A stretch of 64,000 bases of DNA. It comes from Panax quinquefolius. Taxonomy: Eukaryota > Streptophyta > Magnoliopsida > Apiales > Araliaceae. How positions within the stretch are numbered: the first letter of the stretch is position 1; each line of letters begins with the position of its first letter. The DNA lies in the NCBI GenBank assembly GCA_020205615.1, contig CM035160.1, positions 5,496,437-5,560,436 of the forward strand, given 5' to 3'. This document shows positions 13,290 through 24,002 of this stretch, piece by piece. The position numbers and the translations under genes are program-made. The notes below the pieces were generated by a model that was not told the DNA's origin, searched no databases, and was given only the letters and a program-made list of their open reading frames with translations.

Positions 13290-14600
13290 ATGAAATTTCG
13301 CCCTCGAAATTAGGGTACGATACTGGTATGTCGAAGAGGTAAGGATACCTTGATTTCATTTCGCATTCTAACTCCCAAGTCATTTCCTCAACATCGTGGT
13401 TCCTCCACAAAACTTTGACTTGAGGTATAACCTCGGAGCGTAGAATATGTTCCTTCTTATCCAAAATTTGAACAGAACCTCTTCATACGTCCAAATCTTC
13501 CGCTTATTTCGTCCTGTTCTAACTCAATAATATGGTTCGGGTCTTTCACATATTTACGTAACATGGATATGTGAAAACGTTATGAACACGAGACATATTT
13601 AAGCGGTAAAGCAGTCTATAGGCCACGCCCTACTCGATCGAGGATTAAAATGGACCGATGAATCGAGGATTAAGTTTCCTCTCTTTCCAAATCTTGTAAC
13701 TCCTTTCCATGGAGCAACTTTTAACAACACATGATCTCCTATATTGAATTCCACGCCCTTTCACGATGAAGATCGGATAACTCTTTTATCGATTTTGTGA
13801 GGTTTTTATACGTTGTTTGATCGTTTGAATCTTTTCCGTAGTCATACGCACTCAACTCCGGTCCCAACAACGTTGCTTCACCCACCTCATCCCAAAGATA
13901 CCGGAGAACGACACTTTCTTCCATACAACGCTTGAATGGAGCCATGCCAATACTTGCTTGATAATCGTTGTTGTAGGAAAACTCCACCAATGGTAAAAAC
14001 TTGTCCCAACTCCCTTGAAATCAAGAACACAGAGTCTTAATAGATCTTCAAGAGTTTGAATAGTCCTCTCCGATCGTCCGTCTGGGTCCCGAGGATGATA
14101 TCCGAGCTAAATCGTAAGTCCGTGCCCATAGCTTTTTGCAAACTAACCCAAAATCTTGAAGTGAATCTTGGGTCTCGATCGTAAACTATGGATACCGCAG
14201 ATACCATGCGCTCTTACAATCTCGCTTATGTACATACGAGCAAGACGTTCAAGTGTATAAGTTTCTCGTGTCGGTAAGAAATGAGCGAGACTTGGTCAAT
14301 CTATCAACAATGACCCAAATCGCATCAATGCCTTGAGAAACCTTAGGAAGACCGTGAATGAAAATCCATGGTAATGTGCTCCCACTTCCATTCTCGAAAT
14401 TTCAAGTGGTTGCAATGGACCTTTTGGTACTTGATGCTCCGCTTTTACTCGTTGACAAGTTAGACACCTTGAGATAAACAACGCTATCTCCCTCTTCATA
14501 TTGCTCCACCAAAATGTATGATTTAATATCATGATACATTTTGGTACTCCCGAGATGGATTGCAAATGGTGTGTTGTGCGCCTCCATCATGATATTATAC
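13290..14600 (-). pseudogene. Integrase region of the gypsy element (frame-broken)
   Basis: In element direction it begins with the zinc-binding part (CLTCQRVKAEHQVP near 14450), continues with a core-domain piece reading YDRDPRFTSRFW (about 14190-14150), and later FLPLVEFSYNNDYQASIG (about 13990-13940). These are typical of gypsy integrases, which insert the cDNA into the chromosome. Several frame shifts split the frame, so no functional integrase could be made from this sequence as given. Confidence 0.8.
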
Positions 14601-15450
14601 TTTAAATCGTGGTCGTTAGGAACACAAAGTCCGGAGTTGACTCAAGTATTCCTTCTTCATCGATTCTTGCTTCCGATAGCACCTCTCAGCACTTTCTTTT
14701 TCATACGCATCGCTCCAGTGTCCGTAGCTTGAAGCGACTTTTAACTTTATCGATTAAAGTCGGTTCTACTCAGATATTTGCTATCATCACATGCGTCCCT
14801 CGAGTCTTTAACTCTATCTCCATCCTTTGCAAGTCACACAAAATGGGCCTTTGTGTTGATAATAACGCGACTCAGACTTGCATACGATCTTCTACTCAAT
14901 GCGCCTACCACGTTCGCTTTTTCCGGATGGTATTGGATGGTATGATCATAATCTTTCAATGCAGCTTCAAGCCAACGTCGTTGTCGCGTGTTGAGTTCCT
15001 TTTGAGTGAAGAAATATTTGAGGCTTTTTACGATCCGTAAAGATCTCCACTTTCTCCCCATACAAGTAATGCCTCCAAATTTTAAGTGCAAAGAAGATAA
15101 ACCGCTAACTCCGACACGAGATCATAGTAGGATAATTCCTCTCATATTCTTTGAGTTGTCATGAGGCATAAAGCTATAACTTTTCCATGTTGCATAAGAA
15201 CACATCCCAACCCTTTGCTCGAAGCATCATCGTAGATGACAAATCCTCCGAGCCAAATGGTATTGTCGTAACAGTCTTTGAAATAAGTCTCTTCTCGAGT
15301 TCTTGAAAACTCTTCTCACATTCTTCGCTCCAACCGAACTTTGTATCTTTTCGAGTCACCGAGTCGATGGAGTAGCGATTCGAGAAAATCCTTCCACGAA
15401 TCTCCGATAATAACCAAATTAAACCGAGAAAGCTACGTACTTGGGTCATC
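14600..15450 (-). pseudogene. RNase H region of the gypsy element (frame-broken)
   Basis: A minus-strand frame at 15449-15174 starts VRSFLGLIWLLSEI, the connection after reverse transcriptase, and contains EECEKSFQELEKRL. The frame at 15091-14834 has [34 protein letters not shown] and ALSRRS, the usual end of gypsy RNase H. RNase H removes the RNA strand during reverse transcription. The pieces lie in different frames. Confidence 0.8.
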
Positions 15451-16300
15451 GATTTAGGTTGTTCCCGACTTTGAATAGCTTCAATCTTTGCTTGGTCAAT
15501 GATATTCCATGACTTGATACCACGTGCCCAAGGAATGCTACTTCTTCAAGCCGAACTCGCATTTCTTCAACTTGGCATAAAGCTTATATTCACGGCTTTT
15601 GGAGTGTCGACCTCAAGTGTTGCTTTCATGATCTTCACGGCTTTTGGAATAAATAAGGATGTCATCAATAAAGACGACCACAAAGTGATCTAAATATTCC
15701 TCAAATACTTTGGTTCATCATATCCATGAAGGCGGGAGAGCATTAGTCAATCCAAAGGACATGACTAGAATTCATAATGCCCGCATCGAGTTCGAAAGCC
15801 GCTTTGGAATGTCGGTAGGTTCTAATCTTCAATTGGTGATATCCTAACGAAGATCAATCTTTGAAAAGAATTTGGCTCCTTGGTAATCGGGTCAAACAGT
15901 CATCAATACGTGGCAATGGATACCTATTTTTGATGGTGACATGATTCAACTCCCGATAATCAATACAAAGTCGCATACTCCCATCTTTCTTCTTCTTCAC
16001 GAATGTAACAGAGCACCCCAAGGAGAAGTACTAGGTCGAATAAAGCCAATGTCTAACAATTCCTGCATTTGGGTCTTTAACTCCTCGAAGTTCAATAGAG
16101 CCATTCGATATGGGGCTTTGGAAATAGGTTTTGTACCGTGTTCAAGGTCGATACAAAATTCAATTTCACGCCTGGGGTAGGCGAAGTTCTTCGGGAATAC
16201 GTCGGAAATTTATTAACAATAGAAATATCGCTCAAACCCGGCGTATTTTTGTTTAAATCGTGATATGAGCTAAGAAAGCTTGACATCCATTTTTCAATAA
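15451..16300 (-). pseudogene. Reverse transcriptase region of the gypsy element (frame-broken)
   Basis: The catalytic motif FIDD is encoded at 15672-15661 on the minus strand, the F.DD box of gypsy reverse transcriptases. Further upstream in element direction are sequences for KPHIEWLY (about 16110-16090) and the [14 protein letters not shown] motif region (15980-15950). Many small insertions and deletions break the frame. Confidence 0.8.
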
Positions 16301-16476
16301 ACGAATAGCTTTATGGCTTGAGATGACCGTGATTGATTTTAATGGTTTGGTCGTTTGAATTAAGATAATAGGTTGATTAGGAATATGAAAGCTAACAACC
16401 TTACGAAAAACAATCAATTTTTGCATGATAAGTAGTTAACCAATCAATCCTTGAATCACGTCAAATGCAAGTATTT

Positions 16477-16815
16477 TTAATGAAATAAGATCGACGGGTG
16501 TAATGTGAGGGTACCGATTTGAACCAAACAAGACTTATAAACGATGGATGTAATGAAGGTTTCTCCCAACGGAGTTTCCACAGATAAGTCAAAGTCTAAT
16601 TTCTCCTGAGTCAAATTTAATCGATGAGCGCAAGTAGGAGAAATAAAAGAATGGGTAGAACCCAGATCAAATAAAGTGTAGACTTCATTAGAGTTTATGA
16701 TAAGCTTACCCGTGATGACCTCATTCGGGTTCCTTGCTTCTCCGGAGGTCACAACAAACGCCTCCCTCAGACCACCGGTTTTGACTTTTCTCGGGACTAC
16801 CTTTGGTGCCTCCAT
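16477..16815 (-). pseudogene. Retropepsin-like protease region
   Basis: A 112-codon minus-strand frame contains NPNEVITGKLIINSNEVY and then LFDLGSTHSFIS. Gypsy aspartic proteases normally have D-S/T-G at this place, so here the second catalytic-motif residue reads L instead of S or T. The frame follows the zinc knuckles directly, as in gag-pol of this lineage. The protease cuts the gag-pol polyprotein. Confidence 0.8.
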
Positions 16816-16840
16816 CCTAGTTGAATTTGTCTTGATGGCG

Positions 16841-16944
16841 ACAAAATCGAGCTAAGTGACCTTCTCTTCCACAATTATAACATGCTTTGACTAAGATGGC
16901 ACGCACATTCGGATGATGTGTCCCTCTTCTCCGCATTTGAAGCA
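16841..16944 (-). pseudogene. Gag nucleocapsid: two CCHC zinc knuckles
   Basis: Two CX2CX4HX4C motifs lie in tandem on the minus strand: CFKCGEEGHIIRMC (16944-16903) and CYNCGREGHLARFC (16882-16841). They are in different frames in the sequence as given. Such knuckles bind the element's RNA in the virus-like particle. Confidence 0.85.
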
Positions 16945-17129
16945 TATGATAGTGGTCTTTCTCCTTCCTTAACAACGGTCTTTGGTCTTGACGTCTTTCC
17001 ATCATTGTTGAATCTCCGTTTCTTGAAATGTCCATTCTTATTGTTTTTTACGATTACCACCAAAGTGGTTACCATATCCGCCCCGCTGATTCCCTCCACG
17101 CTTGTTGTCACCGCTTCATGACTACTCTC

Positions 17130-17916
17130 ACCGGTATTATAACTTTGCTTGCGTTGCTTCTCTTTTAGTTAAGCGTTGACTTCGTTATCGCTACTCCACT
17201 AATCGAGCCCTATTTACAACATCCGAATACAAACACAGTTTATGAGAAATAAGATGTTGACGTATCTCCGACTTCAAACCTCTTAAAACATTCGCGCCAT
17301 TCTCTCTTCATTATCCACCAGTGGGACGAACCGTGATAACTCCGCAAATTTTGCCTCGTATTGCGACACCGGTCCATATTGTTTTGTTCCAACTTGATAA
17401 ACTCCACCTCCTTCATGTGGCGAATACTTTCGTGAAAGTATTTGTCGTTGAATGCCTCCTGAACTTCTCCCAAGATATCTTCAAGACAAAGAAGTTGAGT
17501 ACGCTTTCTGGAATTCCCACCAAGAATCGCCTCTCGCAACATAAAGGCGTGAAAGGGAACCTTTGCTCCTCGAGCATCCCAAGACATCAAATATCTTGGT
17601 AATCTGCTTTATCCATGCTTCCGCCGAAGTGGTTTTGGCTCTCCCTTAAACTCCGGTGGTCCCAGCCTTGAATTGTTTAGCGGTGACCGCTTCGAGAGTT
17701 TTCCGTGTTTCCACCTACGCTTTGGGCAGAGTCGCTCTACTTGTTGTTATAAATTGCATAAAGCCTCTGAACATTTGATCATTCATCATTTGGTCGGTGT
17801 TGTTGTTTGCATGAGGATCATCGCCTCCCGATGCACATTATCCTCGATTATTGATATGTGGTGAATCAACGATCGCTCAGTGCTCCATTCTTATTCTCAA
17901 CATTCTCGGATGTCAT
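17130..17916 (-). pseudogene. Gag region of the gypsy element (frame-broken)
   Basis: The probable start codon is at 17916-17914 (MTSENVENKNG). Frame pieces downstream include AEAWIKQITKIFDVLG-type sequence and FNDKYFHESIRHMKEVEF (about 17440-17390), also seen in the plus-strand elements at 52920 and 59240. This identifies gag of the same lineage. Gag builds the particle. The frame is interrupted repeatedly. Confidence 0.8.
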
Positions 17917-18086
17917 TTTCGAGATCTCGCCACAAAACAAAAGATTAATTGACATTTAACAATTACCTTTATATTCTCGACCGACCAATAAAATAAATAC
18001 AAAAAACTTAGGTAGGTCATACTAACAAGGTATTCCCGTCTCTCCCTCCTAGTACTTTTCTCACATCTTAGCCGTGGATCATATCC

Positions 18087-18105
18087 CTTAGCTTTGATAC
18101 TAAAT
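18087..18105 (-). other. Primer-binding site (initiator-Met tRNA type)
   Basis: Next to the 5' LTR the minus strand reads ATTTAGTATCAAAGCTAAG, a diverged form of TTGGTATCAGAGC, complementary to the 3' end of plant initiator-Met tRNA. Intact relatives are at 52287 and in the remnant at 32418-32459. Confidence 0.65.
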
Positions 18106-20528
18106 CGTGACGCCCCCAAAATTAGGTATACATCACCCATCTTGGGTGCGCCACTTACATGATACGTAATTTAAATACAACTTATTAACATAACGCCGTA
18201 TACAATACGACATAAAACCGTGAGTTTAAATACAAATATCGCTTCACTAGATATTATACAAACTCAAACAAAAGTCCTCATTACAATTATTATCACACTA
18301 TTTCACGTAATAGTGAGGACTACTAATGCTATCTTCGGGACCATCACTGCTTTCCGACTCGTCCCCCATTATATTCTCATTTCAAGAAGAAAAAAAAAAA
18401 GAAAGGGTGAGCTCAACTAGCCCAAGAAGAAATATTATGACTAAGATAATGCAAAATAAATTATCAATAGTCTTCAACAATGTTAAACCGATAAAATACA
18501 ATAGACAACCAGTTTAATCATAATGAATATGCAATCCATTAAAAGAGTCAAGTAGAAAATAAAATCTACTATCTTTTATGATTTTAAAAGGTTTTTCATC
18601 ATCATATAGCCGAGACTCACTTTAATAAATAATCCACATCATCGAATCACCCCCGCACTACTACCAAGGATATTCTTAAGTATCACGATCACAATTATTC
18701 ACGCACTACTACGCCAAGAATAGTTGTGTATTCATTAATGGTCATGATCATGCCAACAATCGTCCATCATCGCACTACTACCATCGAGGATTTTTAATCA
18801 CATCATTTGTAACATTACGGTCATGATTACGCCGAATAATCCTCGGTCATAATCATACCAAGTCCATCCATGCTCTACGGGCCACGTATGACTTTAAAAA
18901 AAATATAAACATGAGGATGATGACAATGATATAAGAATTCAATAAAACAAGTTCAAGAATTATTTTATCCAGAATTATTAACGCCCAAATTGTCAATACG
19001 ATATCGCTTTGTAGAGTAAAATTCAAGAATGATCGTAAGAATATTTCCGTGAAAAGATATCTTTGGATGAAACGCAAATATCGAGGATATTCTACTAATT
19101 TCATGGAGTATAGAAGTCAAAGTTTTAACTAATTTGGTATAATAAAGAATGGAATAACAAAAGAAATCACCATGCATGCGGTGCTTGCATAGATGTGTTA
19201 TTCCAATGTAATAATAATAACGGAACCAAAGTCGTGAAATTCACACCGATGGGATGTTCCAACGTAATAATAAAGATGGAACCGGATCCGGTAAAAAACA
19301 CATAGATAGGATATTCCAATGTAATGATAAAGATTTTAACCAGTCCTGTAAAACACATGCATGTGATGTTCCAACAGAATAATAAAAAGCGGAACCAGTC
19401 CTGTGTAAAACACACGCATGTGATGTTCCAATGTAATAATAAAAGAATGTCACCAAGTATAGGGTAAACTCACAGTATCTGAGTTATTCCAATGTAATAA
19501 ATAAGCAATGGAATAACATAAGGATTTCACCAAGTATAGGTATGCCACAGATATACGAGTTATGTATAGGGTATGCCACTTTTACAAAGTTATTCCAATG
19601 TAATAATAGTGAATGGAATAATGTGTTTCTCTTCAAGAAGAAAGAATAACACCCCTTACTGTAAAAAAGAACCTAATATAGAAGTAATGAAGTAGCGAGA
19701 ATACTCTTCTTCTTTCTATAACTTTCTCTCTATAAACTTTCTCTCTATAATTTTCTCTGTAGTTTCAATGAATTCGTAAGAAAATAATGAAGGAATGAGC
19801 TTCATTTATAGGAAAATGGAATGCATAAGAATTAATCCATGAACTATCTGGATTGATTTACTTTAATCTGACGGTCCATGTTTAAAGAAAAATCTTTTAA
19901 ATAAAATATAATATATTCTATTTATATAAAAACATTTTACTATCTGAACACTACGCAAAACACTATTTAAAATACTATGATAATAAAATATAATATATTT
20001 TATTTATAAAATAACTTTAATAAAGTATTCATTTTTTATAAAAGATGTTTCGCTTTTATTACGTTAATAATAATGAATAAAACAAAACGTCATTATCGCT
20101 TATAATAATTCATATTATTAATCGTTAATAATGGAATCAAACCAAGTGAAACTTCTCACATAAGCGTCAATAATCAATACCGCAGTGCTACTATGCAACC
20201 ACATCGATTCTTCGTACTTTTACTACCGAAGTAGTTCAACAAGATCAACCAGAAAACTTCCGCCGTTATTTCAATAAAATATTTTTGTCTTTTTCTCAAT
20301 CCGATAATAATTACATTGTGGGGTCCACCAATGATTGAGTAGTTGTGCGAAATATTCCCTCGCTAAACCTAATATTCCCCACCAATCGAATATAATATAA
20401 CCATCTTGTATACTGCAAAATTTATAAATATTACCCACAACTATAACATTATATCAAATTATTCCATAATATTCAAAAATAATATTTATAGAAAATTCAT
20501 CTTTATTTATAAAAACTGGGGTCTTACA
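18106..20528 (-). repeat. LTR (family 1), 5' LTR of the element
   Basis: Same family and length as 10853-13276. The tandem units lie at 19198-19445 and the TATA-like box at 19803-19812 (minus strand). It ends tcttaca, followed by the target-site copy taacg. Confidence 0.9.
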
Positions 20529-20532
20529 TAAC

Positions 20533-20639
20533 GTTTTCACTTTAACTCAAAAAGTCGGGTGTTTAAATGTAGTTTTACTTACTATAGGTGGTTAAGTGGA
20601 AAACCGCCCAAACCCTAGGTGGTCATCTGAACTAAACCC
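20533..20639 (-). repeat. Right terminal inverted repeat of the Pack-MULE-like element
   Basis: Reverse complement of 8809-8914 with minor differences; its inner end is directly beside the LTR element's target-site copy. Confidence 0.75.
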
Positions 20640-20702
20640 AAGAAAAAACAATATTAAAAGAAAAGTAATTGCAACATGATTGAAAAGTCGTTCCTTACAA
20701 TT

Positions 20703-20883
20703 TAGAGAGAGAGAGAGAGAGGGAGAGAAAAGTAATATTAAAATGGGGAAGAAAAAGAAAATAAGGTAGAAGATGAGAGAGAAAGTAAGATTAAAATGGG
20801 GAGGGAGATAGAGTAGAAGATTTGAGAAAAAGTATATAAGATTAAAATGAGGAAGAAGAAGATGGTAAAAGATGAGAGAGAGT
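20703..20883 (+). repeat. Purine-rich minisatellite
   Basis: An AG-only start (agagagagagagagag) is followed by about four imperfect units of some 45-60 bases, each with gatgagagag or a variant, then a-rich sequence and attaaaatggggaag. Nearly all pyrimidines are excluded, so it could form triplex DNA. No coding potential. Confidence 0.6.
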
Positions 20884-21935
20884 TTTAAATTTTACTTTTA
20901 ATTAAATTTTTTATAAGTTATATTAATTAAATTTTTATTTTTTGCCTATTTTACCCATTAATTTAACTGTCGTAGTGAAGATTTGATCGCAAAACGAGTT
21001 AATGATGCATTTAATTATTTAAGTTTAAATTTAAAATAAATTTAATTTAGAATGCAAATCAATTTTTGATAAAAAGTTTGGGGTGCAAATTAGATTTTAG
21101 TAGAGGTCAATATTTTGTTAATATTTTATGTGACTTTAGAGTCCAAAAGCAATTTAAAACTCCCAATTAACTCACAACTCACTGAGTCGAAAAGCAAATT
21201 ATATATGATCATGATTCGTGAATCAATCAAGTTAAAATGTTGATTGAGCTCTTTTAATGATTAAGATAGAGATTCTAGAACCATCCATCCTCGCATTAGT
21301 TTATTTTTAATTTCCCTTATATATTTACTTGGATATTGTAAGTAAAAGATTGTTAATGTTAATTATTAAATTTATCTATACTAATTTTACTAATATCTCT
21401 CCAAAGTTGGGTTATATTTTCTAGTACTCTACTTCTTTATTTTATTTGTTTAATACTATTTTTCTTAATTAAATACAAAAACAAAAAGTAGTTGAGTTAA
21501 TCGAAGTACTTGAATATGTTTTGAACGAAAGCATGCATAATAATAATGCTTAATTTAGATAGACGACCGCAAACAAAACAAAACTGGGTAGGAAGTTGAA
21601 ACATCCATCATCTCATAGTTAATTGATGGTATTATTTATTTTCCAATATCCCACATAATTTATATATACATACTTATCATATATATATATATATATATAT
21701 ATGGGGAAAACACGACTATAATTAAACGCTTAGTCTTTTATATGCGTTGAGACCAAAAATTTCAATATTTTTACCATATAATCTCATAAGTACCTCACCA
21801 CAAAAAAGAGCCACAAATTCACCAAAACAGTCGAACCGTATATATTAATTTGATTTGATGATTCTCAGACTCGGGTAGTGTTCCGATCACGTACTTGTAG
21901 AAATTAAACATCCGATACCGGGCCAACTGCACTAG
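20884..21935. other. AT-rich intergenic DNA downstream of the ERF gene
   Basis: No gene. A (TA)n tract of about 24 bases lies at 21680-21703. The part closest to 21935 should hold the 3' untranslated region of the ERF gene, which reads leftward. Confidence 0.5.
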
Positions 21936-22481
21936 CTAGCTTGTTTTCATCCTTTTAAATAAGTCATTGCCATTGCCATTGCCATTGCCATTGTCCGAAC
22001 ACGACCAACTTGAGGAGGACAAAGTCTCCGCCTTGATCAGGTGTGGAAAATTAAGAATAGCACGAGAACCACGAATTTTATAAGCAGCACGGTCATAAGC
22101 CAGTGCTGCATCCTCAGGATTCTCATACGTCCCTAGCCACCTTCTAACACCTTTCTTAGCCGGATCCCTTATTTCTGCCGCGAACTTTCCCCACGGTCGC
22201 CGCCTTACACCTCTGTAGTGCCTCCACGTCTCTGCCGTCGCCACCACCAGCGTCTCTTTCTCCTCAGCCTTATCATCCTCATCACTAACCAAATTCATCT
22301 CATCAACATTAAATATTTTCTTCTCCGTGGAATTCTCCACAAAACAGAAAATACTACTCCATGTAGAATTCAGCCCAAAATCGAGTGGACTACTCAAGAT
22401 ATCCGAAATTTCAGAGTCTTCTTCATGGAGAAGATAATGATTTATGGACTCAAGAAGAGAGAGGTCAGATTGTGAGATCAT
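21936..22481 (-). CDS. AP2/ERF transcription factor, group IX type
   Basis: An intronless frame of 181 residues. The single AP2/ERF domain covers about residues 88-148 ([19 protein letters not shown], then [19 protein letters not shown] and GSRAILNFP). It binds GCC-box DNA in the nucleus. [10 protein letters not shown] and the LNFPHLI end are usual for group IX ERFs (ERF1/ERF13-like), which are ethylene-, jasmonate- and pathogen-responsive. The N-terminus ([14 protein letters not shown]) resembles the conserved start of that group, and an acidic stretch ([11 protein letters not shown], about residue 66) precedes the domain. The C-terminus has a GNGNGNGN run made by a GCCATT microsatellite (read on plus) and a basic KRMKTS end. 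In the domain, GVRRWLG has R where many members have V. The frame is intact. Which ERF orthologue it is cannot be decided here. Confidence 0.93.
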   Translation of the reverse strand: MISQSDLSLLESINHYLLHEEDSEISDILSSPLDFGLNSTWSSIFCFVENSTEKKIFNVDEMNLVSDEDDKAEEKETLVVATAETWRHYRGVRRRPWGKFAAEIRDPAKKGVRRWLGTYENPEDAALAYDRAAYKIRGSRAILNFPHLIKAETLSSSSWSCSDNGNGNGNGNDLFKRMKTS

Positions 22482-22597
22482 GGTATATATGTATATATAT
22501 TCAAACTTATATTTTCTGGGTTTGTAACAAATTTAATTTTTTTTATGCTACTGTATACTTAAATTTGGCGAATATGATATGAGTTTATGGTGAGTAT

Positions 22598-22628
<31 letters not shown>

Positions 22629-23798
22629 GTGTGTATATGGAGTACTACATAATATATAAGCATGAGAGAGAATTAAGAGCAACTTCTTCTGTGAAGTTTC
22701 ATACCCCATGCAATTTTGGACGGAGCGTGTAAATGTTCATCACGTGGGGGTCGCATTACTTTGAATTAGACTTTTTTTTTTCTTTTTCGGGAGTATATGT
22801 GTTACACAATAGAATCTGTATACACGGAATAATACACTACGGTAACGTTTGTTAGAAAAAAATACGAGGATCATATATATATATCTACTAATTTTAATTT
22901 TATTAGTATAAGAGACTGTTCTATTTTATAATTAGTCTATTATTGACTTTCATAAATTATATTTTATTATTTTTAAGGTTATTTAATATTATAACAAATG
23001 TGATATTGTATAATCCTTTTGAATATATATTAATGATCATAAATAATTCATAAACAAAATAATGAACTAATCATAAAATAAAATAGTTTGTACGCAGGCC
23101 TAAAAAATTAACACATGTAGTCCTATCACCTCCATTATTTTTGCAAACAAACGTAACATCTCTATTTTTAATATTAGAGATATATTTTAATTATTTAATT
23201 TATCTTAATATTTTAAAATTGAAAATTAAAATATTTTTATATCCTATCAGTACGTACAAACAACTTACATAATATTATAAACTAATTAAAGATATACAAA
23301 ATTTTAAGAATTCACATTAAATTTAAAAATTTTCTTAAAATTTTGAGTTGGGTAAATTGATTTTAAAATTCAAAATGTAAATTTAATTTTAAAAAGGAGA
23401 AAATAGTAAAACGTTTTCTCTTCAAAGGAAAAGTAGGGTCAACTAGAGCGGAAAAGAGAAGTCAATAGTCACTCAATTACGCAGTGACTCTAACGCATAC
23501 ACTGGTACCACCACGGCCTGCCACTATCAACAGTTTTAGTTGGTAGTAGTGTTTTACTAAATATAAGTTTTAGTAGGCATATATATATATATATACTGTC
23601 CGGATCACGCATGATATCTCCTTATTTTATTCATTCGCCACTCCTCTCTTAGATGATGGTTTACATTAAATATAATCGTCGCCATACTTTTAATGACGCT
23701 TATATGTTGTCAGCTCTTAAAAAGTATAGGCGGCGGTTGTATGGCCCGAAATCGTCGTTTATTTGATAAGAATCAGCATTAAAGATTTCCTTAATATT
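22482..23798. promoter_or_regulatory. Upstream region of the ERF gene
   Basis: AT-rich. It contains (GT)n and (TA)n microsatellites at 22598-22640 and a (TA)n at 23577-23597. W-box cores (TTGAC) occur at 22946 (plus strand) and, on the gene's own strand, at 23442-23437 and 23465-23460. W-boxes bind WRKY factors and fit a defence-type ERF, but this short motif occurs often by chance. No other gene is visible. Confidence 0.35.
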
Positions 23799-23950
23799 TC
23801 TCCTTAAATAGCATTTTTTATTAAAACTACGCCATTTTGGAGGGACGTGGTGACATTTTTGTAAATACGCGGTGGCATTGTATTTACAAAAATGCTACCG
23901 CGTCCCTCCAAAACGACGTAGTTTTAATAAAAGAATGCTATTTAAGGAGA
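23799..23950. mobile_element. MITE-like perfect hairpin (152 bp)
   Basis: Two arms of about 70 bp are near-exact inverted copies: the left starts tctccttaaatagcatt and the right ends aatgctatttaaggaga. The loop is only about a dozen bases (cgcggtggcattg). The arms contain aaaacgacgtagtttt-type sequence and ggagggacg. The right end unit is repeated once more at 23951-23967. This is the structure of a foldback miniature transposon; no clear target duplication is seen. Confidence 0.75.
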
Positions 23951-24002
23951 AATGCTATTTAAGGAGAATGCTCTTGATCTTGACCGTATATATATATATA
24001 TA

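Larger units (their letters stand above)
10853..20528 (-). mobile_element. Ty3/gypsy LTR retrotransposon, both LTRs present, minus orientation
   Basis: Two LTRs of almost equal length (10853-13276, 2424 bp; 18106-20528, 2423 bp) flank a 4.8-kb internal region. In element direction the order is LTR, primer-binding site, gag, two zinc knuckles, protease, reverse transcriptase, RNase H, integrase, polypurine tract, LTR. RNase H before integrase is the Ty3/gypsy order. The ends are TG...CA. Flanking 5-mers are tagcg (10848-10852) and taacg (20529-20533), a 4 of 5 match. The element inserted just inside the right repeat of the Pack-MULE. The reading frames are broken in many places, often next to C/G-rich spots. 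LTR length is large compared with the internal part. Confidence 0.9.
8809..20639. mobile_element. Gene-capturing Mutator-like (Pack-MULE type) element, interrupted by a retrotransposon
   Basis: Inverted copies of about 106 bp bound the region (8809-8914 and 20533-20639), both starting GGGTT.AGTTCAGATGA. The 9 bases outside them are aaggaaaaa on the left and aagaaaaaa on the right, an 8 of 9 match. That is the target duplication length typical of Mutator-like elements, although the sequence is low in complexity. Without the nested LTR element (10853-20528) the element would be about 2.15 kb. It contains no transposase but does contain broken PPR gene pieces, the hallmark of a Pack-MULE. Confidence 0.65.

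Noticed and set aside
14609..15040. 143-codon plus-strand frame
   Set aside because: Antisense of the retroelement RNase H and integrase region.
21680..21720. (TA)n followed by GGGGAAAA, like the left end of the large element
   Set aside because: The sequence after the first eight bases does not match the inverted repeat at 24003, and no partner end was found.
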